DNA of 64,000 nucleotides from Pseudomonadota bacterium (GTDB lineage Bacteria > Pseudomonadota > Gammaproteobacteria > Burkholderiales > Burkholderiaceae_C): assembly GCA_029780695.1 (NCBI GenBank), contig JAKOYD010000013.1, positions 24,330-88,329 of the forward strand, given 5' to 3'. Shown in pieces: positions 1 through 7,505 of this stretch (positions are counted from its first letter, which is position 1; each line of letters starts with the position of its first letter). The notes under the pieces were generated by a model. The model ran no database searches, was not told the DNA's origin, and saw only the letters and a program-made list of their open reading frames with translations. A program made the position numbers and the translations under genes.

Positions 1-527
1 TGGCGCGGGTGCAGGCCATCGAGGGACGTCGCACGCTGGACGAGCTGCTGGACGACCTGCAGGAGCAGGGCGTGGCGCCATTGCTGCTGGTGCTGGACGG
101 CGTGACCGACCCGCACAACCTGGGCGCCTGCCTGCGCGTGGCCGACGGCGCCGGCGCGCACGCCGTCATCGCGCCCAAGGACCACGCCGCCGGCATCAAC
201 GCCACCGTCGCCAAAGTGGCCAGCGGCGCGGCCGAGACGGTGCCGTACTTCATGGTCACCAACTTGGCGCGTACGCTGGGCGAGCTGAAGGAGCGCAGCA
301 TCTGGGTCACCGGCACCAGCGACGACGCCGAGCGCACGCTGTACGAGGTGGATTTCAAAGGCCCTACCGCGCTGGTGCTGGGCGCCGAAGGGCCGGGTAT
401 GCGCCAACTCACGCGCAAGACCTGCGACCAGTTGGTGCGCATCCCCATGATGGGCGCGGTGGAAAGCCTGAACGTCAGTGTGGCCAGCGGCGTGTGCTTG
501 TACGAGGCGCGGCGCCAGCGGCGTTGA
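1..527 (+). CDS. rlmB: 23S rRNA (guanosine-2'-O-)-methyltransferase RlmB, C-terminal part
   Basis: The 5' end lies outside the window; the frame is open from the first bases, so only the C-terminal ~173 residues of a ~250-residue protein are seen. All three SpoU/TrmH (SPOUT) motifs are present: motif 1 [16 protein letters not shown], motif 2 [17 protein letters not shown] and motif 3 [19 protein letters not shown]. These form the trefoil-knot SAM site and dimer face. By family knowledge RlmB 2'-O-methylates a conserved guanosine in the peptidyl-transferase P loop of 23S rRNA. The internal GTG at 9 is unlikely to be the true start because the N-terminal RNA-binding domain would be missing. Confidence 0.93.
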   Translation, partial: ARVQAIEGRRTLDELLDDLQEQGVAPLLLVLDGVTDPHNLGACLRVADGAGAHAVIAPKDHAAGINATVAKVASGAAETVPYFMVTNLARTLGELKERSIWVTGTSDDAERTLYEVDFKGPTALVLGAEGPGMRQLTRKTCDQLVRIPMMGAVESLNVSVASGVCLYEARRQRR

Positions 528-698
528 AAGGCCGGTCAGCTCGCTTTTTGGGTGTTGCCGCGCGAGCCGTGGTGAGTCCACCTTGTTGTGCCATCCATAG
601 CGACTCGTCGCTTGGCTGGCTCGGGCGGGTGCTCCAGGGCGCCTGCCTGGCGCGGTGCCTGAGCGCCAGCAGCACGGATCGCAGCCGTGGCCGCGGCG

Positions 699-1082
699 TC
701 ACTGCATCGAATGCAGGCCGATCATGTTGCCTTCGGTGTCCGTCACCAGGGCCGCCTGGCCGTATTCGCCAATCGAAAACTTCGGCTTGAAAACTGTCCC
801 GCCGGCCGCTTCGACGCGGGCCTGCTCCACGGCACAGTCGTCGCAGGCGAAGTAGACCAGCGTGCCGCCGCCGGAGGGCACGCCGTCCATCTTGACCAGC
901 ATGCCGCCAGCGCCCATGGTGGTCATGTCGCCGGGAAAGGCCAGCATCTGCATGCCGTGCGTGTCGGCCGAAGGCGCGGGCAGCGGCGCCAGCTGGCACT
1001 GGAACACCGCTTCATAAAAGGCTTTGGCGCGCGGCATGTCCTGTACGTAGATTTCGAACCAGACGACCGGATTGGGTTTCAT
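699..1082 (-). CDS. VOC-family (glyoxalase/bleomycin-resistance fold) protein
   Basis: 127 residues, one vicinal-oxygen-chelate unit of two beta-alpha-beta-beta-beta modules: it starts VVWFEIYVQDMPRAKAFYEAVF and ends ALVTDTEGNMIGLHSMQ, the usual beginning and end of the fold. Candidate metal ligands are the late Glu in DTEGN and the final His. The substrate cannot be read from the sequence; such proteins include glyoxalases, dioxygenases and drug-binding proteins. It is last in a minus-strand run of four genes; the SRPBCC gene ends 24 bp upstream of its start, so co-transcription is likely. Confidence 0.85.
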   Translation of the reverse strand: MKPNPVVWFEIYVQDMPRAKAFYEAVFQCQLAPLPAPSADTHGMQMLAFPGDMTTMGAGGMLVKMDGVPSGGGTLVYFACDDCAVEQARVEAAGGTVFKPKFSIGEYGQAALVTDTEGNMIGLHSMQ

Positions 1083-1106
1083 GGTGATGCTCCTTGAATG
1101 ATGCGT

Positions 1107-1517
1107 TCAGGCACGGCCTTCAACGTGGCGCGCAAAGTTGTCCAGGATGGCTTGCCAGCCCTGGCGCTGCTGCTCGGCGCTGTGCATGTTCTCGGCATCA
1201 AAGGTTTCGCGCACCGTCACGGTGCCGCCCGTGGGGACGAACTCGACGCGCACCTTGCGGCCGTCGCCGATCACGTATTCGATCAGGCGCTGCGGCTCGA
1301 TGCGCGTGTAGGTGCCTTCGAAGTCGAAGCCGGCGCTGCCGTCGCGCGCCTCCATGCGCGAGCAGAAACTGCCGCCCTCGCGCAAATCCACGCTGGCGCG
1401 CGGCGTGTGCCAGTCGGGCGAGGCGGCGTTCCACCGCTCGATGGCGCGCGGATCGTTCCACGCCGCCCACACGCGCTCGATGGGGGCGTTGACGGTGGTT
1501 TCGATGGTGATGTTCAT
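1107..1517 (-). CDS. SRPBCC (AHSA1/START-like) family protein
   Basis: 136 residues. The opening ITIETTVNAPIERVWAAWND and the later FEGTYTRIEPQRLIEYVIGD segment are typical of the AHSA1-like branch of the helix-grip (SRPBCC) fold, a small hydrophobic-ligand cavity protein. The C-terminal GWQAILDNFARHVEG is the long closing helix. No enzymatic role can be assigned. It sits between two VOC genes; genes of this type are often found with VOC/PhnB-like genes in proteobacteria. A family A repeat (1539-1640) separates it from the upstream gene, so the run may be attenuated at that point. Confidence 0.85.
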   Translation of the reverse strand: MNITIETTVNAPIERVWAAWNDPRAIERWNAASPDWHTPRASVDLREGGSFCSRMEARDGSAGFDFEGTYTRIEPQRLIEYVIGDGRKVRVEFVPTGGTVTVRETFDAENMHSAEQQRQGWQAILDNFARHVEGRA

Positions 1518-1538
1518 GGGTCAGTTCTCGACAAACAA

Positions 1539-1640
1539 AAGGCCGCGGAGCAGGCCATTCGGGGGCGCCGCGGTCGGGCTTGCACCGACCGCTGGCGTCG
1601 TCCCCCTTGAGGGGGAAGGCGCCGAAGGCGACTCAGGGGG
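1539..1640. repeat. Family A repeat, copy 1
   Basis: Begins AAGGCCGCGGAGCAGGCC, has a CCCCCTTGAGGGGG stem in the middle and ends GCGACTCAGGGGG. The stop codon of the VOC gene to its right (1633-1635) lies inside the repeat end. Same unit as at 13671, 28067, 37509, 46241, 54342 and 58683. Confidence 0.9.
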
Positions 1641-2070
1641 TGGAAACGTTCACCATCCACGGCGTGCCGAAGCGGTCCGTCACCATGCCGAAGCCGGGCG
1701 ACCAAAAAGTCTTCTCGAATGGCATGGTGACCTGGCCGCCCTGCGCCAGGGCGTCGAACACGCGGCGGCCTTCGGCCGCGTCGGCCACGCCAATCGACAC
1801 CCACAGGCCCTGCGGCTTGACGTAGGCGCCGGCGCAAGCTTCGCCTGCGCCCGGCATGGTGTCCGAGCCCATCAGCGCTTGCTCGCCAACCTGCAGGTGC
1901 ACGTGCATGATGCGGTTCTTGGCTTCGGGCGGCAGCGGCGGCATCTTCTCGTCGGGCGGCATCTCGCCAAAAGTGCTGCTGTGCACGATCTGGCCCTTGA
2001 ACAGATCCTTGTAGAACGCGAAGGCTTCGGCGCATTGGCCGTCGAAGTTGAGGTAGGGGGCAAATTGCAT
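1633..2070 (-). CDS. VOC-family PhnB-like protein
   Basis: 145 residues from the ATG at 2070, chosen over an ATG at 2109 because CAGGAG stands 6 bases before it and the sequence then opens MQFAPYLNFDGQCAEAFAFY, the normal PhnB/YjdN-like start. Further family features are PPEAKNRIMHVHLQVGEQALMGSD and the C-terminal FGTPWMVN. These proteins lack phosphonate chemistry despite the historical PhnB name; function is unknown. The gene follows the next VOC gene by 25 bp. Its TGA stop is embedded in the end of a family A repeat. Confidence 0.86.
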   Translation of the reverse strand: MQFAPYLNFDGQCAEAFAFYKDLFKGQIVHSSTFGEMPPDEKMPPLPPEAKNRIMHVHLQVGEQALMGSDTMPGAGEACAGAYVKPQGLWVSIGVADAAEGRRVFDALAQGGQVTMPFEKTFWSPGFGMVTDRFGTPWMVNVSTP

Positions 2071-2095
2071 GGTGGGCTCCTGGGGTGTGAATGAT

Positions 2096-2599
2096 TTACC
2101 TGCCTTCAAACGCGGCGCGCAGCCGGGCCAGATCGAGCTTCTTCATGGTCATCATGGCGCTCATGTAGCGTTCCACCGCCGCGCGGTCGGGCGAGGTGAT
2201 CCATAGTTCGAACACGGCGGGCGTGACCTGCCACGACACGCCCCAGCGGTCCTTCAGCCAGCCGCATTGTTGGGCCGCTGGGTCACCGCCTTGTGACAGG
2301 GCGTTCCAGTAATGGTCGATCTCTTCCTGCGTGTCGCACAGCACCATCAGCGAAATGGCTTCGCTGAACTTGAAGTGCGGCCCGGCGTTGAGCGCCAGAA
2401 AGGGCTGGCCGAGCAACTCGAACGACACCGACATCACGCTGCCGGGCTGCTGGCCGTGCTGCTCGCGCCCGGCCTCGGCGTAATGCGATAGGGCGCCCAA
2501 GCGCGAGTCCGGGAACACGCCGGTGTAGAACGTGGCGGCTTGGTGCGCCTGCTGGTCGAACCACAGGCAGGGCTGGATGCGGTGATGAAGGCGGGGCAT
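2096..2599 (-). CDS. VOC-family protein of the '3-demethylubiquinone-9 3-methyltransferase' domain group
   Basis: 167 residues from the ATG at 2599 (AGGA 6 bases upstream); a longer frame up to 2662 would run through the operator and is rejected. The start RIQPCLWFDQQAHQAATFYT and the core DRWGVSWQVTPAVF match the PF06983-type VOC domain, whose name comes from early misannotation. It is the first gene of the four-gene minus-strand run and starts 14 bp from the double palindrome at 2613-2661, so it is probably repressed by the divergent TetR protein. Confidence 0.86.
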   Translation of the reverse strand: MPRLHHRIQPCLWFDQQAHQAATFYTGVFPDSRLGALSHYAEAGREQHGQQPGSVMSVSFELLGQPFLALNAGPHFKFSEAISLMVLCDTQEEIDHYWNALSQGGDPAAQQCGWLKDRWGVSWQVTPAVFELWITSPDRAAVERYMSAMMTMKKLDLARLRAAFEGR

Positions 2600-2612
2600 G
2601 GCAAATCCTGTT

Positions 2613-2661
2613 TGTGGACAGTGTTCACAAATTGTGGGGGCTAAAATGAACACTGTCCACA
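2613..2661. promoter_or_regulatory. Double palindromic operator between VOC run and tetR
   Basis: TGTGGACAGTGTTCA (2613-2627) and its exact inverse TGAACACTGTCCACA (2647-2661). Each arm contains a 13-bp palindrome of the form TGNACANTGTNCA, centred at 2621 and 2653, 32 bp (about three helical turns) apart. It lies between the divergent VOC and TetR genes. Binding by the TetR protein is inference. Confidence 0.8.
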
Positions 2662-2716
2662 TTTGACCCTGCGGTCGTCAGGGGCTCCATTGCAACCCGG
2701 GCTTCCGCGTTTTTTC

Positions 2717-3373
2717 GTGACCACCCGCCACAGCCGCACCGACGCCGCGCCCCGGCGCCCCACCTACCGCCACGGCGATTTGCGGCGCGCGCTGCTCGAC
2801 GCCGGCGTGGCGCTGGCGCGCGAGGGCGGCCCCAGCGCCGTGGTGCTGCGCGAGGCCACGCGGCGTGCCGGCGTCGCGCCCAACGCGGCGTATCGGCATT
2901 TCGCCGGCCACCAGGCGCTGTTCGACGCCGTGCGCGCGCACGCGCTGGGCGCGCTGGCGCAGGCCATCGAGCGCGAATGGGCCAAGGCGCTCAAGGTGCG
3001 CGAGCCGGCGGCGCGGGCGCGTGCCATGGTGCGCGCGGTCGGCACGGGTTACCTGGGTTTCGCGCAGGCCGAGACCGGGCTGTTTCGCGCCGCCTTCGTG
3101 TTTGGCGAGCACGACGTGCAGGTGCCGCCCGACCCGGCGCGTGCCGCGGCCATGGGCCTGAACCCGTTCGAACTGCTGGGCGCGGCGCTGGATGCGCTGG
3201 TCGCCGCCGGTGCGCTGCCGGCCGACCGCCGCCCGGGCGCCGAATACCTGGCCTGGTCGGCGGTACACGGCATGGCGCTGCTGATGATCGACGGCCCGCT
3301 GCGCGGCGCCTCGGCCGCGCAGCGTCGGGCGCTGGGCGAGCGGCTGCTGCGCATGGTCGAAAACGGCTTGTGA
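2717..3373 (+). CDS. TetR/AcrR-family transcriptional regulator with WHG-type C-terminal domain
   Basis: About 218 residues from the GTG at 2717; a TTG at 2663, directly after the operator, is an alternative start and neither has a clear ribosome site. The N-terminal helix-turn-helix reads RALLDAGVALAREG ... LREATRRAGVAPNAAYRHF, the classic TetR signature. The C-terminal AWSAVHGMALLMIDGPLR carries the WHG-type ligand-domain motif. It probably represses itself and the divergent four-gene VOC/SRPBCC run through the double operator at 2613-2661. The inducer is unknown. Confidence 0.88.
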   Translation: MTTRHSRTDAAPRRPTYRHGDLRRALLDAGVALAREGGPSAVVLREATRRAGVAPNAAYRHFAGHQALFDAVRAHALGALAQAIEREWAKALKVREPAARARAMVRAVGTGYLGFAQAETGLFRAAFVFGEHDVQVPPDPARAAAMGLNPFELLGAALDALVAAGALPADRRPGAEYLAWSAVHGMALLMIDGPLRGASAAQRRALGERLLRMVENGL

Positions 3374-3505
3374 CGGCCGGGCGCGCCCAGCGCCACGCTG
3401 CGGGCCGGTTGCAGTCTGTCACAGGCGGGCGCGGCGCCGGTCGCCCCCGTGCAGGCATGGCGCGTTGAGGGCGAGGCCACTGTCGGCCCGACCTTGCCCG
3501 CTCAC

Positions 3506-4648
3506 ATGCCGCTGGTTCAATCCATCCGCGAACGCCCCGATCGCCTGCGCGGCCTGGCGCGCGTCGGCGCGGTGGGTTTGGCGCTGTGGCTGGGCGGTTG
3601 CGGGCAGCCGCCCGCACCGCCGCCGCCCGAGCTGAGCGTGGCGCAGATCCACCGCCTGATGCGCCAGGCGGCGCCGCATCGGGCTGTGGACGCCGGCTGG
3701 GCCACCGACATGCGCGCGGCCTTCACTCGGCTCGACGTGCGCGCCACGCGCCAGAACGTGTGCGCCGCCATCGCCGTGGTGGCGCAGGAGAGCGGTTTCG
3801 TCGCCGACCCCGAGGTGCCCGGGCTCGCCGACATCACGCTCCGAAAACTGCAGCAGATTTCGCAGAACCCCGCTGCCTGGGCGGCCATCAACGTGCGGCT
3901 GCGCCAGCAGGCGGAGGGCGGCCGCACCTTCTACGACCAGCTGCTGCAAATCCGCACCGAGCACGACCTGGAGCGCTGGTACCAGGCGTTCATGGCGGCC
4001 AGCATGACGGGCCCCTTGCTGCGGCTGGTGGGGAAGGACGTGGACACGCTGATCTCCACGCTCGGCTCGATGCAGGTGTCGGTGGCCTTTGCGCGCGGCT
4101 TCGCGCGCGAGCACGACATCCCCGAAACCGACATCCGCGAGCGGCTGTACACCCGCGCCGGTGGCCTGTTCTACGGCATGGCGCACCTGCTGAAGTACGA
4201 ATACCACTACGCCGACATCAAGCACCTGTTTGCCGACTACAACGCCGGCCACTACGCCAGCCGCAATGCGGGCTTCCAGCGCATGGTGTCGGCGCTGTCG
4301 GGCGTCAGGCTCGCGCCCGACGGCGACCTGCTGTCGTACGCCGACGGCCGCGCGTCACCGTCGGCCACGCTGCAGGCGGTGCTGACGGCGCTGGCACGCT
4401 ACGGCCTGCCGGCCGATTCGCAGGCCGTGCTGCGCGACCTGCGGCAAGAAAAGCAGGCCGCGCTGTTCGACACGGCGACTTACCGCCAGATCGCCGAGCT
4501 GCACCGCCAGCGCGTGGGCTACGCCATCACCGAAGCCATGCCGCAGATCGACCTGCACAGCGACAAGATCCAGCGCCCGCTGACCACCGCCTGGTTCGCC
4601 GGCCGCGTGAACCAGCGTTTCCAACAATGCCTGCGCGCCGCGCTGTGA
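3506..4648 (+). CDS. DUF1615-family lipoprotein
   Basis: About 380 residues from the ATG at 3506; the frame is open further upstream but this start leads into a signal peptide, VGAVGLALWLGGCGQ, whose LGGC lipobox predicts lipidation at Cys and anchoring in the envelope. The rest, including CAAIAVVAQESGFVADPEVPG and YHYADIKHLFADYNAGHYASR, matches the DUF1615 family. The AQESGF and DYNAGHYASR stretches resemble lysozyme/transglycosylase-like segments, so a peptidoglycan role is possible but unproven. It stands alone on the plus strand, 31 bp before the sirtuin gene. Confidence 0.82.
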   Translation: MPLVQSIRERPDRLRGLARVGAVGLALWLGGCGQPPAPPPPELSVAQIHRLMRQAAPHRAVDAGWATDMRAAFTRLDVRATRQNVCAAIAVVAQESGFVADPEVPGLADITLRKLQQISQNPAAWAAINVRLRQQAEGGRTFYDQLLQIRTEHDLERWYQAFMAASMTGPLLRLVGKDVDTLISTLGSMQVSVAFARGFAREHDIPETDIRERLYTRAGGLFYGMAHLLKYEYHYADIKHLFADYNAGHYASRNAGFQRMVSALSGVRLAPDGDLLSYADGRASPSATLQAVLTALARYGLPADSQAVLRDLRQEKQAALFDTATYRQIAELHRQRVGYAITEAMPQIDLHSDKIQRPLTTAWFAGRVNQRFQQCLRAAL

Positions 4649-4679
4649 GGCGGCGCACGCCATTCGGTAAGCTGCGCAC

Positions 4680-5444
4680 ATGACCATCGATTCATCGCCG
4701 GCATTGCAGCAGGTGCGCCAATGGCTGCAGGACGCCGCCCACATCGCCATGCTGACGGGCGCCGGCGTCAGCGCCGAATCGGGCGTGCCCACCTTTCGTG
4801 ACGCGCAGACCGGGCTGTGGGCCCACTTCAGGCCGGAAGACCTGGCCACGGTGGAGGCCTTTCGGCGCGACCCCGCGCGCGTGTGGGACTGGTACGCCGA
4901 GCGGCGCGTGAACATGCGCGAGGTGCAGCCCAACGCCGGCCACCGGGCCGTGGCCGAGTTTCAGCGCCGTCACCCTGGCCGCCTGACGCTGGCCACCCAG
5001 AACGTCGACGGCCTGCACCAGAAGGCCGGCAGCGCCGACGTGCTGGCGCTGCACGGCAACATCTTTGAAGACCAGTGGCTCGACCCCTGCGCGCTGGCGC
5101 GCCGCCCGCAGGACGGCTGCACGCCCGCGCAGGCCGAGCCGGGCCGGCCGCCGCGCTGCGTGCAATGCGGCAACCTGGCGCGGCCGGCGGTGGTGTGGTT
5201 TGGCGAAATGCTGCCGCACGACGCGCTGGGCGCCGCCGAACGCGCGGCCGCGCGCTGCAACGTGATGCTGGTGGTCGGCACGTCGGGTGCGGTGTACCCG
5301 GCGGCGGGACTGGCGCACGTGGCGCGCGCGGCCGGTGCGCGGGTGGTCATCGTCAACCCGCACCCGAGCGAGCTGGACGACGTGGCCGACCAGGTGCTGG
5401 CCGGCCCCTCGGCCGTGCTGCTGCCGCAGCTGCTCGACTTCTGA
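4680..5444 (+). CDS. Sir2-family NAD-dependent protein deacylase
   Basis: 254 residues. The NAD site GAGVSAESGVPTFR begins at residue 27, TQNVDGLH is at 106-113, the catalytic His is His125 in LALHGNIFE, and VVGTSGAVYPAA is the C-terminal Rossmann loop. The YAER motif at 72-75 matches the Tyr-x-x-Arg of class III sirtuins (SIRT5/CobB type), which favours desuccinylase/demalonylase activity. Odd point: the zinc site keeps a CVQC pair (160-163), but the first pair is Cys137 and Cys147, nine residues apart instead of two. It follows the DUF1615 gene and is followed by a family C repeat. Confidence 0.93.
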   Translation: MTIDSSPALQQVRQWLQDAAHIAMLTGAGVSAESGVPTFRDAQTGLWAHFRPEDLATVEAFRRDPARVWDWYAERRVNMREVQPNAGHRAVAEFQRRHPGRLTLATQNVDGLHQKAGSADVLALHGNIFEDQWLDPCALARRPQDGCTPAQAEPGRPPRCVQCGNLARPAVVWFGEMLPHDALGAAERAAARCNVMLVVGTSGAVYPAAGLAHVARAAGARVVIVNPHPSELDDVADQVLAGPSAVLLPQLLDF

Positions 5445-5445
5445 T

Positions 5446-5506
5446 TGCTATTGGTTGTGTAGCTGCTTGCGCTTATCCGTAAAGCGCTGGCGGCGTGTTT
5501 GACCTG
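5446..5506. repeat. Family C repeat, downstream of sirtuin gene
   Basis: TGCTATTGGTTGTGTAGCTG followed by CTTGCGCTTATCCGTAAAGC and a GCTGGCGGC end. Consensus across copies: CTAT-n-AAAA...TAGCTGCTCGCGCTTG, then AGACAAGCGCTGRAGGC. Starts 2 bp after the stop codon. Confidence 0.75.
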
Positions 5507-5516
5507 AACAGGCGCG

Positions 5517-6113
5517 CTACACCAGCCCCAGCATTCCCAGCACCGCCCCCGCGCCGATCAGCCACAGCAGGTGCAGCCGGGTGCGCCAGACCACCAGCGC
5601 GGTGACGGCCGTGACCGCCCACAGCGGCCAGTCGCGCGCCGGCTGGTTGTGCGCGGCCGTCAGCAGCCAGCCGGTGGCGATCAGCAGCGCCAGCACAATG
5701 GGCGCCATGCCGGTCTTGAAGGCGCGCACGGCGCGCAGCTCGCGGTTCTTGTGCGCCCAGCGCGTGGCGGTGTAGGTGAGGATGCCCGAGGGAATCAGCA
5801 TGCCCAGCATCGTGGCCACCACGCCCAGCAGCGCCAGCGCATAGGCGTGCCAGCCGCCAGCCGGGCCGCCGCCGGCGTTCAGGCCCACGTGCCAGCCCAT
5901 CAGGCCGACAAACAGCACGTTGGGCCCCGGCGCGGCCTGCGCGATGGCGATGGACGAGGTGAACTGCTCCTCGCTCAGCCAGTGGCGCGCATCGACCAGA
6001 TAGCGGTGCATGTCGGGCGCCGTGGTGATGGCGCCGCCCACCGCCAGCAGCGACAGCGACAGAAAGTGCGTGAACAGCGCCAGCCAGTCGGCGGCGGACA
6101 GCGTGATGCTCAT
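5517..6113 (-). CDS. ChrA-family chromate transporter, second half protein (short-chain pair)
   Basis: 198 residues from the ATG at 6113, which overlaps the stop of the upstream partner in an ATGA. The SLLAVGGAITTAPDMHRYLV and AIAQAAPGPNVLFVGLMGWHVG motifs are the ChrA glycine-rich and PGP signatures; about six hydrophobic segments follow. Short-chain ChrA proteins occur as pairs that together equal one ~400-residue long-chain ChrA in the inner membrane. Role in chromate efflux is the family assignment; substrates may differ. No chrB regulator is adjacent. Confidence 0.86.
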   Translation of the reverse strand: MSITLSAADWLALFTHFLSLSLLAVGGAITTAPDMHRYLVDARHWLSEEQFTSSIAIAQAAPGPNVLFVGLMGWHVGLNAGGGPAGGWHAYALALLGVVATMLGMLIPSGILTYTATRWAHKNRELRAVRAFKTGMAPIVLALLIATGWLLTAAHNQPARDWPLWAVTAVTALVVWRTRLHLLWLIGAGAVLGMLGLV

Positions 6114-6766
6114 GGCCGTGGCACCTGGCCGGAGTCGGCGTCGGTCAGCGCCGGGTCGCGCAGCGACGGCGTGGGCGTGGGGCCGGGCGGCGGCGTGCGT
6201 GGCCCCAGGCAGCGCCACGCCCACGCGCAGCCGATGCCGCCGATGCCCAGCAGCACCCAGCCCAGCGGCCAGCGCAGCACGGCGATGGCGATGAAGGTGG
6301 CCGCCGCCAGCAGCGCGCAGGCGGTGGTGCCCATGGCGTTGCTGCGCAGCGCCGTGATCAGCTTGATGCCGGTGGCGATGATCAGCCCCGCAGCCACCGC
6401 GCCCATGCCGCGCAGCGCGCGCTGCGCCAGCTCGTGATCGGCCACCGTGGCAAACAGCGCCGCCAGCGTCAGCACGATGACGGTGGGAAACGCCAGCATG
6501 CCCGCCAGCGCTGCCAGCGCGCCCGACAGGCCGAAGCAGCGGTCGCCGATCATCATCGACAGGTTGACCACGTTGGGGCCGGGCATGATTTGCGCGACGG
6601 CCCAGTCCTCGACGAACTGCTCGCGCGTCATCCAGCGCTTTTTCTCGACCAGCTCGCGCTGCACCACGGCCAGCACGCCGCCAAAGCCCTGAAGCGCCAG
6701 CCAGGTGAACGACCAGAACAGGTCGCGGCGCGAGCGCGGGGCGTTCAGGGGCGGGTCGGCGGGCAT
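6110..6766 (-). CDS. ChrA-family chromate transporter, first half protein (short-chain pair)
   Basis: 218 residues. It opens with a hydrophilic stretch and then DLFWSFTWLALQGFGGVLAV and AVAQIMPGPNVVNLSMMIGD, the ChrA motifs. The remaining hydrophobic segments end in a Pro-rich tail, PRTPPPGPTPTPS. It is the first gene of the pair and overlaps the second by 4 bp, so translation is coupled. The two halves share the same fold but have diverged, as is usual for antiparallel short-chain ChrA pairs. Confidence 0.87.
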   Translation of the reverse strand: MPADPPLNAPRSRRDLFWSFTWLALQGFGGVLAVVQRELVEKKRWMTREQFVEDWAVAQIMPGPNVVNLSMMIGDRCFGLSGALAALAGMLAFPTVIVLTLAALFATVADHELAQRALRGMGAVAAGLIIATGIKLITALRSNAMGTTACALLAAATFIAIAVLRWPLGWVLLGIGGIGCAWAWRCLGPRTPPPGPTPTPSLRDPALTDADSGQVPRP

Positions 6767-6813
6767 CGGGCGATTATTGATGCGTTTTTAGGGTGGCAGC
6801 GCTGAAGGAACAG

Positions 6814-7008
6814 CCGGACGCGAAGGGCGCGAAGGGTGCGCGAAGGGCGCGAAAGGAAAACCAAACTTGCTTTTTAAGGCAGCTTGCGTAAGCTCCGCAA
6901 GGGATGCAAGCCGTATCGTCTTGAAGCCGTTGTCTGGCGAGCGCCAGCAGCTATAAAAAGGGTAGTTTTTCGCGGCCTTCGCGCACCCTTCGTGCCCTTC
7001 GCGTCCGG
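6814..7008. repeat. Family B palindromic repeat, copy 1, with nested family C
   Basis: Left arm CCGGACGCGAAGGGCGCGAA and right arm ending TTCGTGCCCTTCGCGTCCGG form a long imperfect palindrome. Unlike other B copies the loop is expanded and holds a minus-oriented family C unit at about 6918-6966. It lies just beyond the 3' end of arsC. Confidence 0.85.
6918..6966. repeat. Family C repeat nested inside family B copy 1
   Basis: Reads CTTGAAGCCGTTGTCTGGCG then AGCGCCAGCAGCTATAAAAA, the reverse orientation of the family C consensus. Its position in the loop of a family B palindrome suggests insertion of C into B. Confidence 0.6.
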
Positions 7009-7018
7009 TATTCGAACC

Positions 7019-7432
7019 TCAGACCTTGGTAGCGCGCACCACCTCACCATCCTCCTTGACGAAGTCCTGCGCCAGCGGCTGCGGCAGGATGTCCAGCACC
7101 GCTTCGGACGGCCGGCACAGGCGCGTGCCGCGCGGCGTGACGACGATCGGGCGGTTGATGAGGACCGGCGTGGCGACCAGGGCAGCGGCCAGTTGGTCGT
7201 CGGTCAGCTGCGGGTTGTCCAGGCCTTGCGCCAGGTACTCGGCCTGCTTGGTGCGGATCAGCGCGCGCAGCGGCTCGCCGGTGGCGCGGGCCAGGGCTTT
7301 CAGGTCGTCCGCGCTCGGCGGCGTCTTCAGGTATTCGACGACCTGCGGTTCTGCGCCGCTGGCGCGGATCATGGCCAGCACGTTGCGCGAAGTGCCGCAC
7401 TTCGGGTTGTGGTAGATCGTGATGTCGCTCAT
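7019..7432 (-). CDS. arsC: Arsenate reductase, glutaredoxin-dependent ArsC family
   Basis: 137 residues. The N-terminal ITIYHNPKCGTSRNVLAMI contains the catalytic Cys of the thioredoxin-fold ArsC, and the later RTKQAEY, TPVLINRPIV and PRGTRLCRPSEAVLDIL supply the conserved arginines that bind arsenate. The family reduces arsenate to arsenite using glutathione and glutaredoxin. No arsR, arsB or acr3 gene is near, so it may be a housekeeping or orphan copy; some members of this fold (YffB/Spx-like) are not arsenate reductases, but the HNPKCGTSRN motif favours ArsC. Confidence 0.92.
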   Translation of the reverse strand: MSDITIYHNPKCGTSRNVLAMIRASGAEPQVVEYLKTPPSADDLKALARATGEPLRALIRTKQAEYLAQGLDNPQLTDDQLAAALVATPVLINRPIVVTPRGTRLCRPSEAVLDILPQPLAQDFVKEDGEVVRATKV

Positions 7433-7444
7433 CGATGACTCCTG

Positions 7445-7500
7445 TTTTCTATGAAAACGATAGCTGCTCGCGCTTGTCAGTAAAGCGCTGACGGCCGATC
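7445..7500. repeat. Family C repeat
   Basis: CTATGAAAACGATAGCTGCT then CGCGCTTGTCAGTAAAGCGC; a near-consensus copy between the arsC start and the namZ 3' end. It resembles the start of the M16 gene at 44792. Confidence 0.85.
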
Positions 7501-7505
7501 ACATA

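Noticed and set aside
528..698. Possible small gene after rlmB on the plus strand (494-790)
   Set aside because: No ribosome site, no family match and it overlaps the end of the VOC gene on the other strand.
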